Below are positions 1 through 17,225 of a DNA stretch of 64,000 nt, one piece after another. The stretch is from Glandiceps talaboti (Eukaryota > Hemichordata > Enteropneusta > Spengelidae), in NCBI RefSeq assembly GCF_964340395.1, contig NC_135561.1, forward strand, positions 12,509,961 through 12,573,960. Reading direction: 5' to 3'. The notes under the pieces are model-generated. The model saw only the letters and a program-made list of their open reading frames with translations. It ran no database searches and was not told the origin of the DNA. Position 1 is the first letter of the stretch. Every line of letters begins with the position of its first letter. The translations under genes were made by a program, and so were the position numbers.

Positions 1-55
<55 letters not shown>

Positions 56-116
56 CATGTGTGTGTATGTTTGTGTGTCTGTGTCTGTGTCTGTGTCTGT
101 GTGTGCATTTGTGTGT
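1..116. repeat. (AT)n then TG/TGTC-rich microsatellite
   Basis: An uninterrupted AT run opens the window and passes into TGTG and TGTC-type repeats. It probably continues to the left of the window. Confidence 0.95.
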
Positions 117-470
117 GCTTTCGTTTATACATGGCCATGGGTTGTTCACTTATTCGAAGGCAGCAAGGTTCATTCGTAGCTTTGCTGTATACAAATCATA
201 AATGATATTTAAAGTTTGCCTTGAAGCTGCAGCAAAATACCATTAATGTATTAATGCAGTGGGTGGAAATCAAAGAGGACTTCACTAGAGATTGCATTAA
301 ACGAACTGAAATATTAATTATCGTGTTAGACCTTTGCCATGCTTCCCCCCTGTGGTTATAAGCAATGTGTTAAGTGAACAATGGATATATTTCCTATTCA
401 GCGTCATTCATGATCAGGATAACAGTGTCAAAGTTCGTGCAAGCTTCTTAACTGATTTCACAACTAAATA

Positions 471-872
<402 letters not shown>

Positions 873-2040
873 CAAGCAAATAAATGAATAAAATGACAAT
901 AATTCATTAGTAAGTCCCAATCATCACGTGGTGATATAGATGGTTAAGTTCTGTACACAATGGCTTAGAAAGCAAAACCCATCTTTTTTGGACTTTATGA
1001 TATTGGTAACTAGACAATTCCGTGAAAATGTGGCTGACTTGTTTCTACACATGATTGAACATTATTTGGTTGTTCGGAAAACAGGAAAATATCTCAAATC
1101 GAAGCAAAATGTAGACGACAAAGACTGTAAAGTTTCAGACTGTGTCCCTTTAATCACAGAATGATACTGTGAGCAGACGTAGCATAGCTACAATAAATAC
1201 AACGATTCTATAATCTAGACTGAGTGAAATTGACCTTACTAGAAACACTATTTTTATAGACAATCTTTTGCCGTTCAATGGATTGGACCTTAGACTGAGA
1301 ATGAACTCAAGACATCTATTTTACGACCTCCTGTCATCAGATACAACACTTGGTGTTGCGTTGATTGTTTGAATTGGACTTTCTTTATACACAGGGGTCT
1401 CATCAATTGACTTTATCTTGAAAATCACAGTTGTGTCTATTCCTTTCATGTTGGTCATTTGAATTTCATTGGAAGATATAGTTAGTCCTGTGGCATGATT
1501 TCGAAACAGCCATGTTTGTGTGGTAGATTTTGCACAGGGTTTGAAATACATTAAAACGTTAAAGCACTAAAGATGTCCGTTCTCTTGCTCACATTATACT
1601 TCTGCTATTATATAATATGATTTCAATTACGCGTCACAGACTGTTAGTTGTCATAGTAACACACTACTCCGTAGACCTGATAAGAACGATGCTTCAGGCA
1701 GCAAACGTGAATTCACAACGACACGATCAGGAGTCAGATTTGAAAGTGGAAAATTTTCACAAATAGCTCGCCTCAAGAAGCGTGTTATACATCGAAGCAT
1801 TGAATGGAAAAAACCGTGTCTGCGAACAACTACATCATAAATAGTGTTTTATACTATGGCAGAATTCATCCATACACTCACATTAGTCTAATTAGATGTA
1901 GTTGGAGTTTTATTTAAAATGCCCAACTTCTTCAAAATGCTGCACCTGCCAATTCTAACTTACCTCATTTCCATTAATTATCTCTATTTTATTTTTATAT
2001 AATCATTATTTCATCATTTCGTATGCTTGGAGTCATCATG
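873..2040. other. Unique AT-rich sequence, no gene seen
   Basis: There are only short open frames without recognisable domains or convincing splice structure. I see nothing else here. Confidence 0.5.
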
Positions 2041-2400
2041 ATGGACAAATGTTTAGCGTGGCTGGGTTGGAATCTGTAGGTTGCAAGTTCGAGCCCCATC
2101 GCTGCCATTTGTTAAATTTCTGGATGGCTAAAGTCCTTGGGCAAGATTTGAACCACGATTTTGACTCAGTCAGCCAAACTGTATAATTGGGGACCTGGTA
2201 GGATAGAGGCTGTAGTATGAATGCTTTTATCCTATGCACTTTAATATAAAGGCTGCAATGGATTGTATGCTCCCCAGGGAGTTGAGGAAATATAAAAGGC
2301 CGTTGTGCCATTATAGATGGGGTAATAATTGTAAAGCACTTTGAGCACAAAGTTGGAAAGCGTTATATGATAACCAACATTAGTATTATTACTATTATCA
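2041..2400 (+). mobile_element. tRNA-derived SINE with LINE-like 3' tail
   Basis: The 5' part looks like a tRNA gene: an A-box-like TAGCGTGGCTGG at 2054-2065 and a B-box AGTTCGAGCCC at 2086-2096, the two elements of an internal Pol III promoter. A central unrelated region follows. The 3' tail at about 2328-2365 reads GTAAAGCACTTTGAGCA, then AAAGCGTTATAT, and ends in TATTATTA-type repeats. This tail resembles the 3' end of the LINE at 50.8 kb (AAGCGCTTTGAGATG, then AAAGCG and ATT repeats). That resemblance suggests the SINE was moved by an L2/CR1-type LINE. The copy is diverged and is probably not mobile now. Confidence 0.8.
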
Positions 2401-2814
2401 TCACATTAATATTCACAGCGAGAACTGTGTGTGAAAAATCGAAGAGGATAGAAGTGATTGGCAGGGCAAGGACAGGGAATCATCCGATTGTGATTTTATC
2501 TGGCCTGAGGGCAGTGTCAACATCCTTGCCATCAATTGAAAGTTGTTATTTCAGAGATGTATAACAATCAAATGTGTTTCGACGATAACAGTATCGTGGT
2601 GTTGATTGCTAACCAGAAACCTAACATCTTGATTTCACTTTGCGCATTTGATGACTTTTGAATTCAACCGAAGAACATTTTCTTGTCCTCGTGAAATATC
2701 ATATTGTTTTTTGCATCTTCAAAGAATACTTTTAAATGCGTGTATTTCAAATATATGTTTTAGTGTTTATATCCATAGTCAATCTTCTTCCTCCGATACA
2801 CTCACTTCTTATAT

Positions 2815-2935
2815 TATGTATGTATGTATGTATGTATGTATGTATGTATGTATGTATGTATGTATGTATGTATGTATGTATGTATGTATGTATGTATGTA
2901 TGTATGTATGTATGTATGTATGTATCTATGTATGT
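2815..2935. repeat. (GTAT)n microsatellite
   Basis: About 26 tandem TATG units with very few interruptions. All overlapping open frames translate as MYVC repeats and are not genes. Confidence 0.97.
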
Positions 2936-3558
2936 GTATATTTTTGTACCAGCTTTTTTGTATTTTGTCTTTGTTTAATTGTAACTATGACGTAATGTTT
3001 TTGCGTTGCCATGGTTTCATTGGACTATTTAGGTTCATTTCCTTATTAACGCTGACCTAAATCATCATGTATCAAGATTTAAGAAAAATACTCGATAAAT
3101 TCAATGTACGCCATCCCCACAGGCATAAACACACTAAATTAATAACTGTTAACATTACATATTGATGAGAGTGTGAGCAAGATATATCAATTTATCAATC
3201 ATTAAAATCAATTTCGTTGACAGACAATCGACGACGATGAGCACATTGCATTACTCTGATTCAGTTATCATGCCGAAGGTGTGTGGGTTTTTCAATTTTG
3301 TCAAAGATCAGGAAGAAATTCTTTGTGATTTCCCTAATCGTTCGAAGGCTGGTCTTTTTACAGCTTTACAGCTGCAGTTGTGATGTTGTTCACTGCCAGT
3401 CACGTACGAATGGAGACTTGTATGAATTCTAAAAAACACATTGAGGAAAACTGTTTGTGTGGCCATAAACACTTGTAAATAACAGACGTTAGTGTACTAT
3501 GTAAGGCTTGTGTGGTTTCGTAACATACACTATAAGCGGTTGTGTCATCATGAAATGA

Positions 3559-3649
<91 letters not shown>

Positions 3650-3750
3650 AACACAGACACAGACACAGACACAGACACACGCACGCACGCGCGCTCATCA
3701 CAAACACAAATACATACACACACGCAGACAGACAGACAGACACACACACA

Positions 3751-3801
<51 letters not shown>
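3559..3801. repeat. Compound (CAGA)n-(CA)n microsatellite
   Basis: A long CAGA run passes through ACAGAC and ACGC motifs into CAGA again and then a pure CA run. No gene. Confidence 0.97.
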
Positions 3802-3803
<2 letters not shown>

Positions 3804-6752
3804 GGATTTCAATCTGAATTTTTGTTCATCATCTTTTCACTCTTAATGTACTTTTTGTTTAACTCCTGCTTTGTATGTTTGTCGAAAACTGGAAAAGATG
3901 GACCACTACTCAATATACAATAGTAGACAACTATCACGAAACAGAACGTTGTCTGACCCGACAAATATCTCACCGTAGTAATATTGCTACATTTCATAGT
4001 ACGGAAGTCAAAAATCTTACCATAATTGCTACATTTTTGTGTTAGCTATCTTTATCTTAGCAGATCGCAAAATACAACAGAATCCTTACAACGTATATAC
4101 CTTCTTAATGTCGAATCAGATATTGTATAGGTCTTAAATTTAGCAGCGATATTGAGCTTTTCGTACTAGCCAGACGAGATACCAATGTAAAGAGAAATGT
4201 TTGTCCGTTCGAAGTTAAAGGCCAGGTTTTCAATCCCACGTTCTCGCATTAGTGTTATCTTATGAGTAGTGCCATGAAGATTATATACTTTATTCTTGAC
4301 AATCTTTATCCCTAGCTCTTCCAGATAATTGTACTTCACTCATGTAAGTTTAATCGTAAGTCGAGCAAGGCCTATTGTAGACACAAAAGAGGGACGTAAA
4401 GTACGGTATGAAATCGATATTGCTTCAGGAGATACAAACTCAAAAATAAGTTATTGCATTTGGAATGTAATTGTGTAAGGAAGCGTTGTCGTGTTCCGAG
4501 AATTACACAAATCATGCATTATCTCCTATACGTGTCTTGTATGCAGACACTAATGCTCAAGAATCATTACCCAAAGGTCGTGCTTACCTTATCTTATCTT
4601 ATACTTATCTTATAATGTGAACAGAATAAGAATGGTACGTTTTCGTCGATTTTCTGTCATTTACCTCTATGTGTGTACTTTTGAAAGGGGTTATTATGCA
4701 ATGAATCTTGCCTACATGTTAGACATTCAAACAGATCTTATTTCCACTATAGCCACCAACAACCATAGAGAAAGAAACTCCGCTTACAACATTCAATTCC
4801 CTGTGAGTATATATAAGGTGTCTTCTACCAGGTATATAGACAATTACACGAAAGTAGGGTCTATGGTATAGTATACGTATTACATTCTACATTTAAAAAA
4901 AGAGAGTTAAAATCTTCAAAGTTTTGATCTAAAGCTACCAATGCGAGGTTTGTTTGTTTGTTTGTTTGTTTTGTTTTTTAAATTCTGTAAAAGCACAACG
5001 CAGGGGAATACTTAGATGGTTCATGACGTAGATAAAGGACACATCGTATATGTTCTCAAAGCGGCAGGAGAAACGGGCGAGGGAAGTAAAGTGAATCCTG
5101 AGAATATGATGTACAGCACAGACAAAAATCACCTACTTTTTCATGTATTGTGAACAACACAAATTATGATGAGATAAGTTAGTGAAAAATAAAGGTATGC
5201 CAATTACTTAGGCTGCAAAAATTGGATGCCTTGATACTAAAATGTAAATTTACTTCAAGTTGTTTTCCTTTCCTTGGTTACATGATTTCAACACCACAGT
5301 TGCATCGCCAGACAACCTGCTCAGACAACCAACACAAAATTTATGTTGGTTGTCTGTTTGTTTGTTGTCAGAGATGTCTATAGTTATCTCCTGTTCACTT
5401 TGAAGTGGAAGGTTTATTTCGACGAATTTAACTTGAACACATTAGTGAAGTATTGTAAAACGAGAAACAAGAAAGCTAACGAAAACCGATTTGCATAATA
5501 GAGAAAATGAATATCCAAAAAAATAATCCTAAGTAAGTACACGTGGCAACACTTGATGGTATTGTACGCTGTATATTATGATGACGTATGGCATGTATTA
5601 TTGATAAATTTGACCCGGAGTGTCAGGTCAAGTGTTATTTCAGTTGACTGGATTTTATTTTCCAAATTGCATCCCCCTGAAAAAAAACACAACCTCATGT
5701 CATCGTCACCACAAAATAAGGGATATGTGACTGTTGTGAGTTATAAAAAAAATCGTTTTATTAAAGACGAAACGGTGTTCTGATTATGAGCAGTGACTTG
5801 TCGTGATCGCAGGACGTCTAACATATTACATTTACAGTGACATTCATTTGACATTGAACTTGTCGAGTGTTATTTTAAGTTAACAGTTAACTTGAACAAA
5901 AGTAACTTCCTTTAAATGTATGACGAGTAATCAATCTAGCGATTGTTTCCATGGAAATCATTAACTAAAATGTAGAAGAAGTGAAAAGCTAATTATTCAA
6001 ATACAAGCTCAGAATATATCAAGAGTACGTGTCTCACTTCAAGTTAAATTCACAGAGAAAAACATTATTAGACAACGCGAGAATATATCAGAGTTGCTTC
6101 TTAGAATACCACCCAGAGACATGTCCCAATGTATAAAAAGGTATATATTAACTTGAATTTGATTTTATGATCGACAATCCGTGGACGAAACTAATATTGC
6201 CTTCAGTGTTACTCATTCAAGACGTACTGATGACGAATCACAAAAACTGTTGCCATGGTTATCCCGTGTTATTGTGATCACATTTACAATTCTTAGACTA
6301 GAAGGACGGTAAAGATATGACACGGTGACGTTGCAAGTGATTGGGTGTTATCTTTAATTAAACTTCGAGTGCACTGAGGGTGTACTCAACTATACATTTC
6401 AAAACTGAATTTTTTTGAAGTCTGCCGTCTTGTCAAATTTTGCCGCCATTTTCATCCATTTTCATATGCCCTTTTGACAGTGCGTTTAGTCCGCAGGGTG
6501 GATTGATGTGCTCTAGTGATTTACGACGAATATTCCGCATAGATATTGATTCGGTAACATTTTTCTTGTAAGATTTGTAAACATCTATTAAACTTCACTG
6601 AAGGTTAACAGAAAATAATAACATCTCCGGCTGTATCGCATAATAGTATTAATGTTACTTCTCGGTAAGTAGACTGGTATTGTCGCGAGATTTCGCAGTC
6701 ACGCGAGAATTCAGTATTTTTATTTGCAAATCAATTAAAAAACCACAAATCA
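3802..6752. other. Gene-poor AT-rich sequence
   Basis: There are short TTATC repeats around 4590-4615 and a TTTG repeat at about 4950-4970. Open frames are short and carry no recognisable domain. No gene or RNA gene is supported. Confidence 0.45.
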
Positions 6753-9140
<2,388 letters not shown>

Positions 9141-9204
<64 letters not shown>

Positions 9205-9309
9205 CACGGACACGGACACGGACACGGACACAGACACAGACACATATATACATACATACATACATACATACATACATACATACATACATACATACATACA
9301 CACAGGCAC

Positions 9310-9348
<39 letters not shown>

Positions 9349-9436
9349 CACACACAGACACACACACACACACTCACACACACACAGACAGAGACAGACA
9401 CACAGACACACATACACATACACACACACACAGAGT
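9141..9436. repeat. Compound CA / GGACAC / CATA / CAGA microsatellite
   Basis: The order is (CA)n, a hexameter run of GGACAC, (CATA)n, (CAGA)n, then mixed CA. It is open in several frames on both strands purely because of the repeats. Confidence 0.97.
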
Positions 9437-10117
9437 AAAAACATGCTTGCACAGGAATAACTATATATATTTTGTTCTCGTTATCGACTCGAAGAGACAA
9501 GACAACCTCTGTAACTCCTTCCCACTATGACGAGCAACGTGGATCTATGAATTCAATACTTCAAGGCCATCGGCTCATGATACAGTAAAATGTTATATAT
9601 GGATATAGAGATTAAACAAGGTACTAAAAGAAAAAGACAGAGTTTCCTTTCAAAGTTTCATGTCGTGAAATAAAAATGTGAATACGCGTTGAAGGGTGAA
9701 AGAAGAAAGTAAATCAACTATCTTTTTTTAATCTGTAACTTGTGACTGACTAAAGACAAATACTAAGGAATTGGTGTCAATAGAAAACATCACTTATTTC
9801 CTGCTTCCAATATATATGATAATGATCTCGGTATACAGACTACGGAAGCAATTACACTTGAGCTCGGATAAAGTAATAAACACATATTTTGCACACAAAA
9901 ATATCATGGAATGAACAAACATACAAAACAAACACTATCATGTTGCTATTCTCCCTTTGTAAGTTAGCATTGATAAATTTCCGCTCTTCTATTTGTGTGC
10001 ACAGTATGTAATATAACCAATTCTCAGAATTTGAAATAAACAATCGTAAGACGTAGATGGCTACTGTAGTGGACATGACTTCTGTCCTGTAGTGTTGAAT
10101 ACATATTATGACTACAT

Positions 10118-10170
10118 ATGTGTGTATGTATGTATGTATGTATGTATGTATGTATGTATGTATGTATGTA

Positions 10171-10201
<31 letters not shown>

Positions 10202-10294
10202 ATGTATGTATGTATGTGTGTGTGTGTATGTATGTATGTATGTATGTATGTATGTATGTATGTATGTATGTATGTATGTATGTATGTATGCATG
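10118..10294. repeat. (GTAT)n microsatellite with GTGTGT interruptions
   Basis: TATG repeats are interrupted twice by short GTGTGT runs. The several open frames on both strands are repeat translations. Confidence 0.97.
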
Positions 10295-13200
10295 CATGTA
10301 TTGTGTGGTTGTGCGAGGAGGATTTTCTCATCTCTCTGAGCATGTACTTAAACTGATGATATGTAAAACCTATTTAAGATGTATTGAGGGCCTCAACATA
10401 CTTAAGGCTATTAAGAATCTAAATATCCTTTCCTTTCTTAAAGTATTCACGTCTATCCATTATTTTCTTAGTTGTGTTGTTCACATTGTAGCACTGGATA
10501 GATTATACCCCTGTAGACACATTACAATCACTACGTGTCATGTTGACCCGTACATTAGTCTCAAAGCCTCACTAGTACCAATCAAGTACTGCTGAAGGCA
10601 AATACAGGCTATTTTAAAAACCCTTTCCGCATAAATAAAACCAATGACTGAAATGAAAAATGGAAAATATGTTCTGCTATCTAATTGTTTTCATCTGTAC
10701 TCAAGATACTATCTGTCATCAAGTTGTTATCTGGTTATGGCACCAAATCCAGACCATTAATGTGTTGATATGTTGTTGTTGGTTTTCATTATCGCAATGT
10801 AAAGCACATTTTTTCGCTGTCCGAACGCAAAATAATACGAGCGAATGTCGTAGAGAGGTCAAGGGTTTTAAGACGATTGTTTATTTTAGACAAAAAATGA
10901 TTAAAAACAACGCAGTGTGACAGGAATTTTGTACTCACAGAAAAAAAGTCATGATTTTTTTCCAGAATGATAACTAGTAAAGCTTACTGTAACAATTTAA
11001 TGGAGACAACTACTATTTGCATAACTATTACAACGGATATATAATTTTCTGTCAAAAGTGGTTGTCGTTCAACTGAAAAATAATCCTACATCAATCAGAA
11101 ATAGCTCAACTCTGTAAACGGAAGAATGTGATGGTTGCTATAGATACCCCACTGTTCCCATGACAACTAATCTGTCACTGTTACTTATCTAACTAAATGG
11201 CATCATAACCAGGGGATATTAAAGATTCTGGTTTTTACAGGACTGTCTGCAAGTAAGTCTTATTTTCATAAACACGTTTTCAACAATCCTGCATTGCGCG
11301 AGTCTGTAAAAAGTTGGGTATAACCTGACTTAGCAGAGCTCTGCAGTTGACTGTAGTGAGGCGTCAGCATGGGATGTGAGAGTAAAGTTAGGCAGTTCAC
11401 ACTCCTTGAAACGATTGCCGGAGTTCTGTGGGCATAAAGCTACCCCTAATGTTGTGGCGAGCCTCGTTCAAGCCATATTTTATAACGAAACGATTGCTTC
11501 AGCACTGCACTGTCGAGGCAAGAGTTCTCTGGGCATGAAACTCTTAACTTTGTTTATATCCCCTAATGCCTGCCCCCCCCCCCCCACCAGTAGCGAGCCT
11601 CGTTCAAGCCATATTTTAAGTCTAAGAGAGGTCTTGTCATGAATAATTGCTGAAAATGACTTTTCGTTGTCCCCCTTAGTATAAAGAAATGCAGCTAAAA
11701 TTAAACCAGCCCAGATACCCTTGTTTCCCCTTTGAAGTATTTAAGAGCTAAAACTTAATACGCATGCTGTTGTCCTGTTTGTCAGGCTATCCGTTATATA
11801 CGATTTTCCGTTTGTTATGTTTCACATAAAAGCAAAGTAGGTGATAGTGTACAACTAATATAAATTTGCCATCATAAATATAATATGCAAACACACAATA
11901 ACCACTAATAAGGTTTTACAGGCATCCTCAAATGAATTGATCACAACTTTTCTTATAATCAAATTGCCGCTAGTAAAAGTGTCATGATTTTCATCCATAA
12001 ATAACTTTTAATCTATTTTGCAATACCCTATTAGTTTATACTGATCCTTCTAAAGTGTTTCTTAGGTGTATATATGTGTGCGCTACTATCGCACTAATGT
12101 AATTTTCTTTTGGAAATGAAAATGAATGTTTTGCGCTATTACGATATACTACCAAATTAGAGAGACCGTCGAGTTTAAATGTCGCGACACGATGTTTCTT
12201 TTACGTCTCGCACTAGAAACACCTTACTAACATTGTTACCTTTCATGGTCTGGTTTAGTCTGTATTCAGACACAGATTAAAGTTTGTGGTATTCATTTAA
12301 AAAATCTGAAATATTTATTTATTTATTACTAATTATGTGTATTCATAACCTATAACATGCGATATAATAATCAGCATGTACAGTGCACATTCTATATAGA
12401 ACGCGAGCTACTCACTGAGCATTGGCACACATAAATGTAATCTTGATTTCATCGAATCTATACATCGCATATCATGTTTTAATTATATTTCATCAACAAA
12501 AATGGTATTAAATATAAATTACAAAAAAAGTCAAGACGACTGTTGACAGTCTAGGTCTGGCTCAACAACAAATAATTCTACTGATAATGCTATTTTCAAA
12601 CGTCTCGCTCGACAGTATACATGTATTACATTTTGCTACTTTGTATCCTAGCTTGACATTGTACTTACTAACATTGTTACATTTTTTTAATCAAACTGGA
12701 CAAACACTTTACCAACATTGCTACATTTTCTATATATGTGAGACCATCATGTTACACCGATTTGGAAACTGCCTGATGACGTAATGGTAGTTCACTCAAA
12801 AAATGTAGAAAAAGTTATAGAAACGTCAAGCCAGACTATAGAATATAGCAATATTGTAAGATTTCCGCAATGAAATATTGCAATGATAGTATAAGACAAA
12901 AAAAAAGTGTTTCTGGTCAGGACAGGTTGTCTAAATGGTGCGACGACGCATTTTTTTTTATTCTCAACAAACCCGTCACACTCAATCTACTATTTATGGC
13001 AGTTACTGTTCTTTTTATTTAGTACTTTAGAGCAAGTGTGTATGTGGGGCAGACGTCATTTGCTTGTTCATGATTGGCTCTGCAGTTGTCTTCACTGAAG
13101 TATGGAGGGCTATTTTTGTGTTTCTCCCCCGGATCTGGAGTTTGGATGGGCTGGACAAACACGAAAAAAAAAGACCGACGCGAGGGTATTTAAGTGATGC

Positions 13201-15395
13201 GTGCGTTGAAACAATTCTTTCTCTCTCTTTGGGCCTAACCCTTGTCAAACCAGATGAGTTTCTGTTTAAATTACATGGTTTTCGTTTTAATATTTGCCAG
13301 TAAAAATACATCTGTCAATTTGTATGTGTCCTTCAAATAAGAATCTGATAGTTTACTGTTCATTTATTAAGAAAAAAGCTCACTTTACTTCATTCTCAAG
13401 CAGTCATGTTTTAAAATCCAACATGGTCACTGAATATTGTCTGTATGGGAAACTAAATGTTGCCAATTTCCTTGAAAACAAGACGACAGACTGGTAAATA
13501 TTTGTACAACCAGGAATAAACTTGAATAACAAAACCTTTCCAGTTTCAACGAACTTTCATCTTCAGGGGAATTGGTCCCCAAGGCCAGGGTTCATTCTAC
13601 TGTAATACGCCATTTACAAATAACTTTATGTGATAGTGGGTTCTAGATCTGTTCATATTATGCGACTTTCTTGTATGGCTTAAGGTCGAAAGATGTGCAT
13701 GGATCAGTCTATTCCCGATGTCTTTACACGTATCATGCATGGCGCTATATCAGGACTAGGGAGCTACAAAAGATACTTCGAGTACGCCACGTCTATATCT
13801 TTCTATTAGTACAACAAGGTCGAGATAATTAACGAATCGATCGGTTCTGTGTTCAAGTAGACTACTACACTCTAAGAGTGAGTGTTTGCGAAGGAATATA
13901 TCAGATCCACTTTTATGTGTTTCCGAAGTCGGTGAAGTTAATTCGATTTTTAGCGTTCTTTGGTGTCGATTTCTACAACGTTGTAATTTGTGTAATTCTG
14001 GTCAAGTGTCTGTTTCCTCAGCACTAACCATTCGCTTCTCCGAACTGTTATCTAAGGAAGCCCTAAGGACCTACAAGACGACCATTAGCTAGGCTATTAG
14101 GTATAATTTAATAGTCTCCCGGGGGTCATCTATGTTATTCCGTGTAAACATCAGAAAACTCATTCGGAAGAGATAATTCAGTGCTTATTGTAATTGTTGC
14201 ATGCCCGGGGTGTCACATGAATGTATTAAAGTAAACAAAGTTAACAATTTGAAAGTAGTCGTATTATATCGATTCACAAATCGTTTTTCTTTTTTAAGTC
14301 AGTTAAATGTCGATCAAACCAAAACGTAAAGTGATAACTTCCTTTGTAACGCTTTTATATCAGAAAATGTGGCCGATATGTTGCCTCCAAAATTGTTGTA
14401 AACAAATCAGTTCCCCCACATATGTTCTATTCGATTCGTACTTACGTACAATCTGAGTTTCGGTGTGCATTTTTGTTACATATTCAAAAGTTACTCATAG
14501 CATTTTACTTACTAAAGCATACTTTTACATCACTTGCAACTGACTGAACTGATGACGTAATTTTTCTTACGCATAAAAATGTTGAGTAAATCCCAAATTC
14601 AACTGTTCTAATAATGCCAGACGACACTAGCAAAAGCAGGCATTGACGACGACATTAACATTCGACAACAAAAGTTTGATCGATGGTTTTTATGTCACTT
14701 GAGTACTAAGTTTATTAACTCAGCTTGGGCCACTTGAATGTATAGGCTGACCTAAATTCCGTGTTATAATCTTGAAATTGTGTCAATATTGTGGTCAATT
14801 GTAAGAGGACTTCTACTGTAAAATGGCATTAGCTGTTCTTTTTTTTTGTAAGAACATACTTATATAACATCTACATAAGCTATTCTAGTGTAAAATTAGT
14901 GTTGGCACGCGTATTTCCGTTGAATCTTCTGACGTTATTAGTAAAATTGATAGCATAGTATTGGTTTCCCCCAATCTGTTTGTACACATATATATACTAA
15001 ATTTATATCACCGAATCGTTTATATATGATGTATTATGCAAAGTTTTCATTCTGCTAATGGATCCGGCTCTAGTCGTCGCTTCACTAGCTGGTGATGGTT
15101 GATAAAGACAAAAGTTGTGTGTGCAAAAAAAACAACAACAAAGACCCGTGTTTAAAAAAAACTATTTGTTTGCTTTTAAACCTCGGCACATATATGTAAA
15201 AACCCTCGACGCAGCCTACAGACCTCTTTACGGTACCGTCCAAAACCACAGCCTCTTTTACGTCCAAAACGCATCGTCAAGAGGTATGTTATTTCGAAGT
15301 GTTCCAGAAGAAATAATTGCTCTGGTTTGCGAAAATGCACTGTCATTCACTTGTGTAGTCCTGCGTGCAGACGGAGTAATTCAGGTCTCGATTTT
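10295..15395. other. Gene-poor region with an internal partial duplication
   Basis: No gene is recognisable. A 25-base sequence beginning CGAGCCTCGTTCAAGCC occurs at about 11457 and again at about 11595, each preceded by a GTTCT(G/C)TGGGCAT motif. This is an imperfect tandem duplication with a C homopolymer between the copies. A TATTTAAG element near 13188, followed by a 28-codon frame starting at 13254, could be a promoter with a micropeptide, but nothing confirms this. Confidence 0.4.
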
Positions 15396-15653
15396 GACAA
15401 TAGGGAACTTGCAATCCAGACTAAGCATGCTCAGACGCGAAGGACTGTGGGATTATCTGTGGTTATTGTAATACTTAATCTGGAGCTACTGATAAAATAA
15501 ACCTCCCACAATTGTCAGGGTAACCATGAATTGATTATTTGTGGTTACAAACATTGTAACATTATTGTTTACGATACTAATTGATTAGTGTTTATTATCA
15601 CATTTCCCATGATGCAACATTCAACATGGCGGGTTTGCAAGTTCCCTATTGTC
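15396..15653. mobile_element. Hairpin MITE-like element
   Basis: A 19-base perfect inverted repeat, GACAATAGGGAACTTGCAA at 15396-15414 and its complement at 15635-15653, flanks about 220 bases. Weaker complementarity continues inward, for example GTGGGATTAT against ATAATAAAC and CATGGG. Size and structure fit a non-autonomous DNA transposon. I could not read a target-site duplication. Confidence 0.65.
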
Positions 15654-16286
15654 CCTCCCTTCTCTTTCTGTGTTGAGGGTCATGTCAGTATTCTAGTACC
15701 ATGCACGGTCTGCAAGCGGGACTATCGCTTGTGTAGTCTGCTGCGTGTCATTTTTAAAGTGTGTATGTCTTTCGTTTGCCTATAGCTTGGTTTCCACAGC
15801 AGTAGGCCTAAGTCAAAATATTCAACTTTTATCTCTGTATGTAATGTTCTCACCAGATGATGTAATATAAATTACAATTTGTTTTACTAATGATTGTGAA
15901 TGATAAGATCAAAGTCGGAAAATTCCATGATTATAAAAATGTAATGAAGATGAATTCGAAGAGCTACGCACACGATGATATAGTCTATAAGATACCATAT
16001 TAAATTTTGATTGAGACGGAAGCAGCTGCAACCCTCGTACCACATTCTATAATTAGGAAATAAAAACTTTCCATGTTTGTAATTGAAAACCACGGTGAAC
16101 TATATACATTACTGAAATAATTGAAGGGTTAGTTGCAATGCAATAACTCTATCTCTTGGGATATATATTGTGTCTGCGTGATTTGTACTTACTGGAACTG
16201 AAACGCCTACCTATTTGGCCTTTAAAGTTGTATGTATCAAAGTATAGGGATCTATAAGCTACATTCTGTCGTCTTCTCTAAGTAGG

Positions 16287-16288
16287 CC

Positions 16289-16352
<64 letters not shown>

Positions 16353-16370
16353 CGTCCGTCCGTCCGCTTG

Positions 16371-16467
<97 letters not shown>

Positions 16468-16548
16468 GTTTGTCCGTCTGTCCGTCCGTCCGTACGTCCG
16501 TCCGTCCGTCTGTCTGTCTGTCTGTCTGTCAGCCAGTCTGTCTGTCTG
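16287..16548. repeat. Compound (TGTC)n / (CGTC)n / (TGCC)n microsatellite
   Basis: TGTC runs are interrupted by CCGT and GCCT blocks, again as stepwise variants of one tetranucleotide. Confidence 0.97.
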
Positions 16549-16950
16549 TTATTTAAATTCAATAAGTTATTATCTCAATAACCGACATGTTGATCTTTAT
16601 GACAGATACAGGACCCCCCCCCCCCAACTCCAGTGTCCCATCTATTGAATGATTCAGTTTCGTTTAATAGAAACTATGAAACTATGTCTAAAATGGTGTC
16701 CTATGACAGGAATGTCTCAATATCTTCTCATCAGTTTTGTTAATGATGTTATCATAGATTGGTTATACACAAACTGTATATCATTTTCCTTGTTATGATA
16801 GTGAAATAACGCAAGTATTACGAAGTGTTGTTTTACCAATTTACCAGTATAATTGCTTTCGTGATTCGATAGACAGGAGTCATCACAGTTTGCTGTTTAA
16901 TCTGATTTGTGTGTGCGTGTGTGTGTGTGGGGGGGATCTAATGATAATAA

Positions 16951-16955
16951 CGACG

Positions 16956-17001
<46 letters not shown>

Positions 17002-17035
17002 GGAGGAGGAGGAGGAGGAGGAGGGGAGGAGGAAG

Positions 17036-17080
<45 letters not shown>

Positions 17081-17083
17081 GTG

Positions 17084-17114
<31 letters not shown>

Positions 17115-17225
17115 GGGCGGTGGCAGTGGCGGTGGAGGCAGAGGAGGATAAGGGGGAGGAGGTGCTGGTGGTGGTGGTGGTGGTGGTGGTGGTGGTGATG
17201 TTTGTGGTGGTGGTGGGTGGGGGTG
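16951..17225. repeat. Purine-rich trinucleotide compound repeat (GAT/GAG/GAC/GGT)
   Basis: Tandem GAT, GAG, GAT, GAC, GGC-like and GGT blocks run one after another. The plus strand is nearly pyrimidine-poor, so triplex (H-DNA) formation is possible. The overlapping open frames on both strands are low-complexity translations. Confidence 0.95.

Noticed and set aside
2054-2100. tRNA gene
   Set aside because: A and B boxes are present but the cloverleaf does not close, and the sequence continues into a SINE body and tail.
13254-13340. 28-codon frame with a hydrophobic start after a TATTTAAG box
   Set aside because: Could be a micropeptide with a signal sequence, but there is no homology, splice or poly(A) support.
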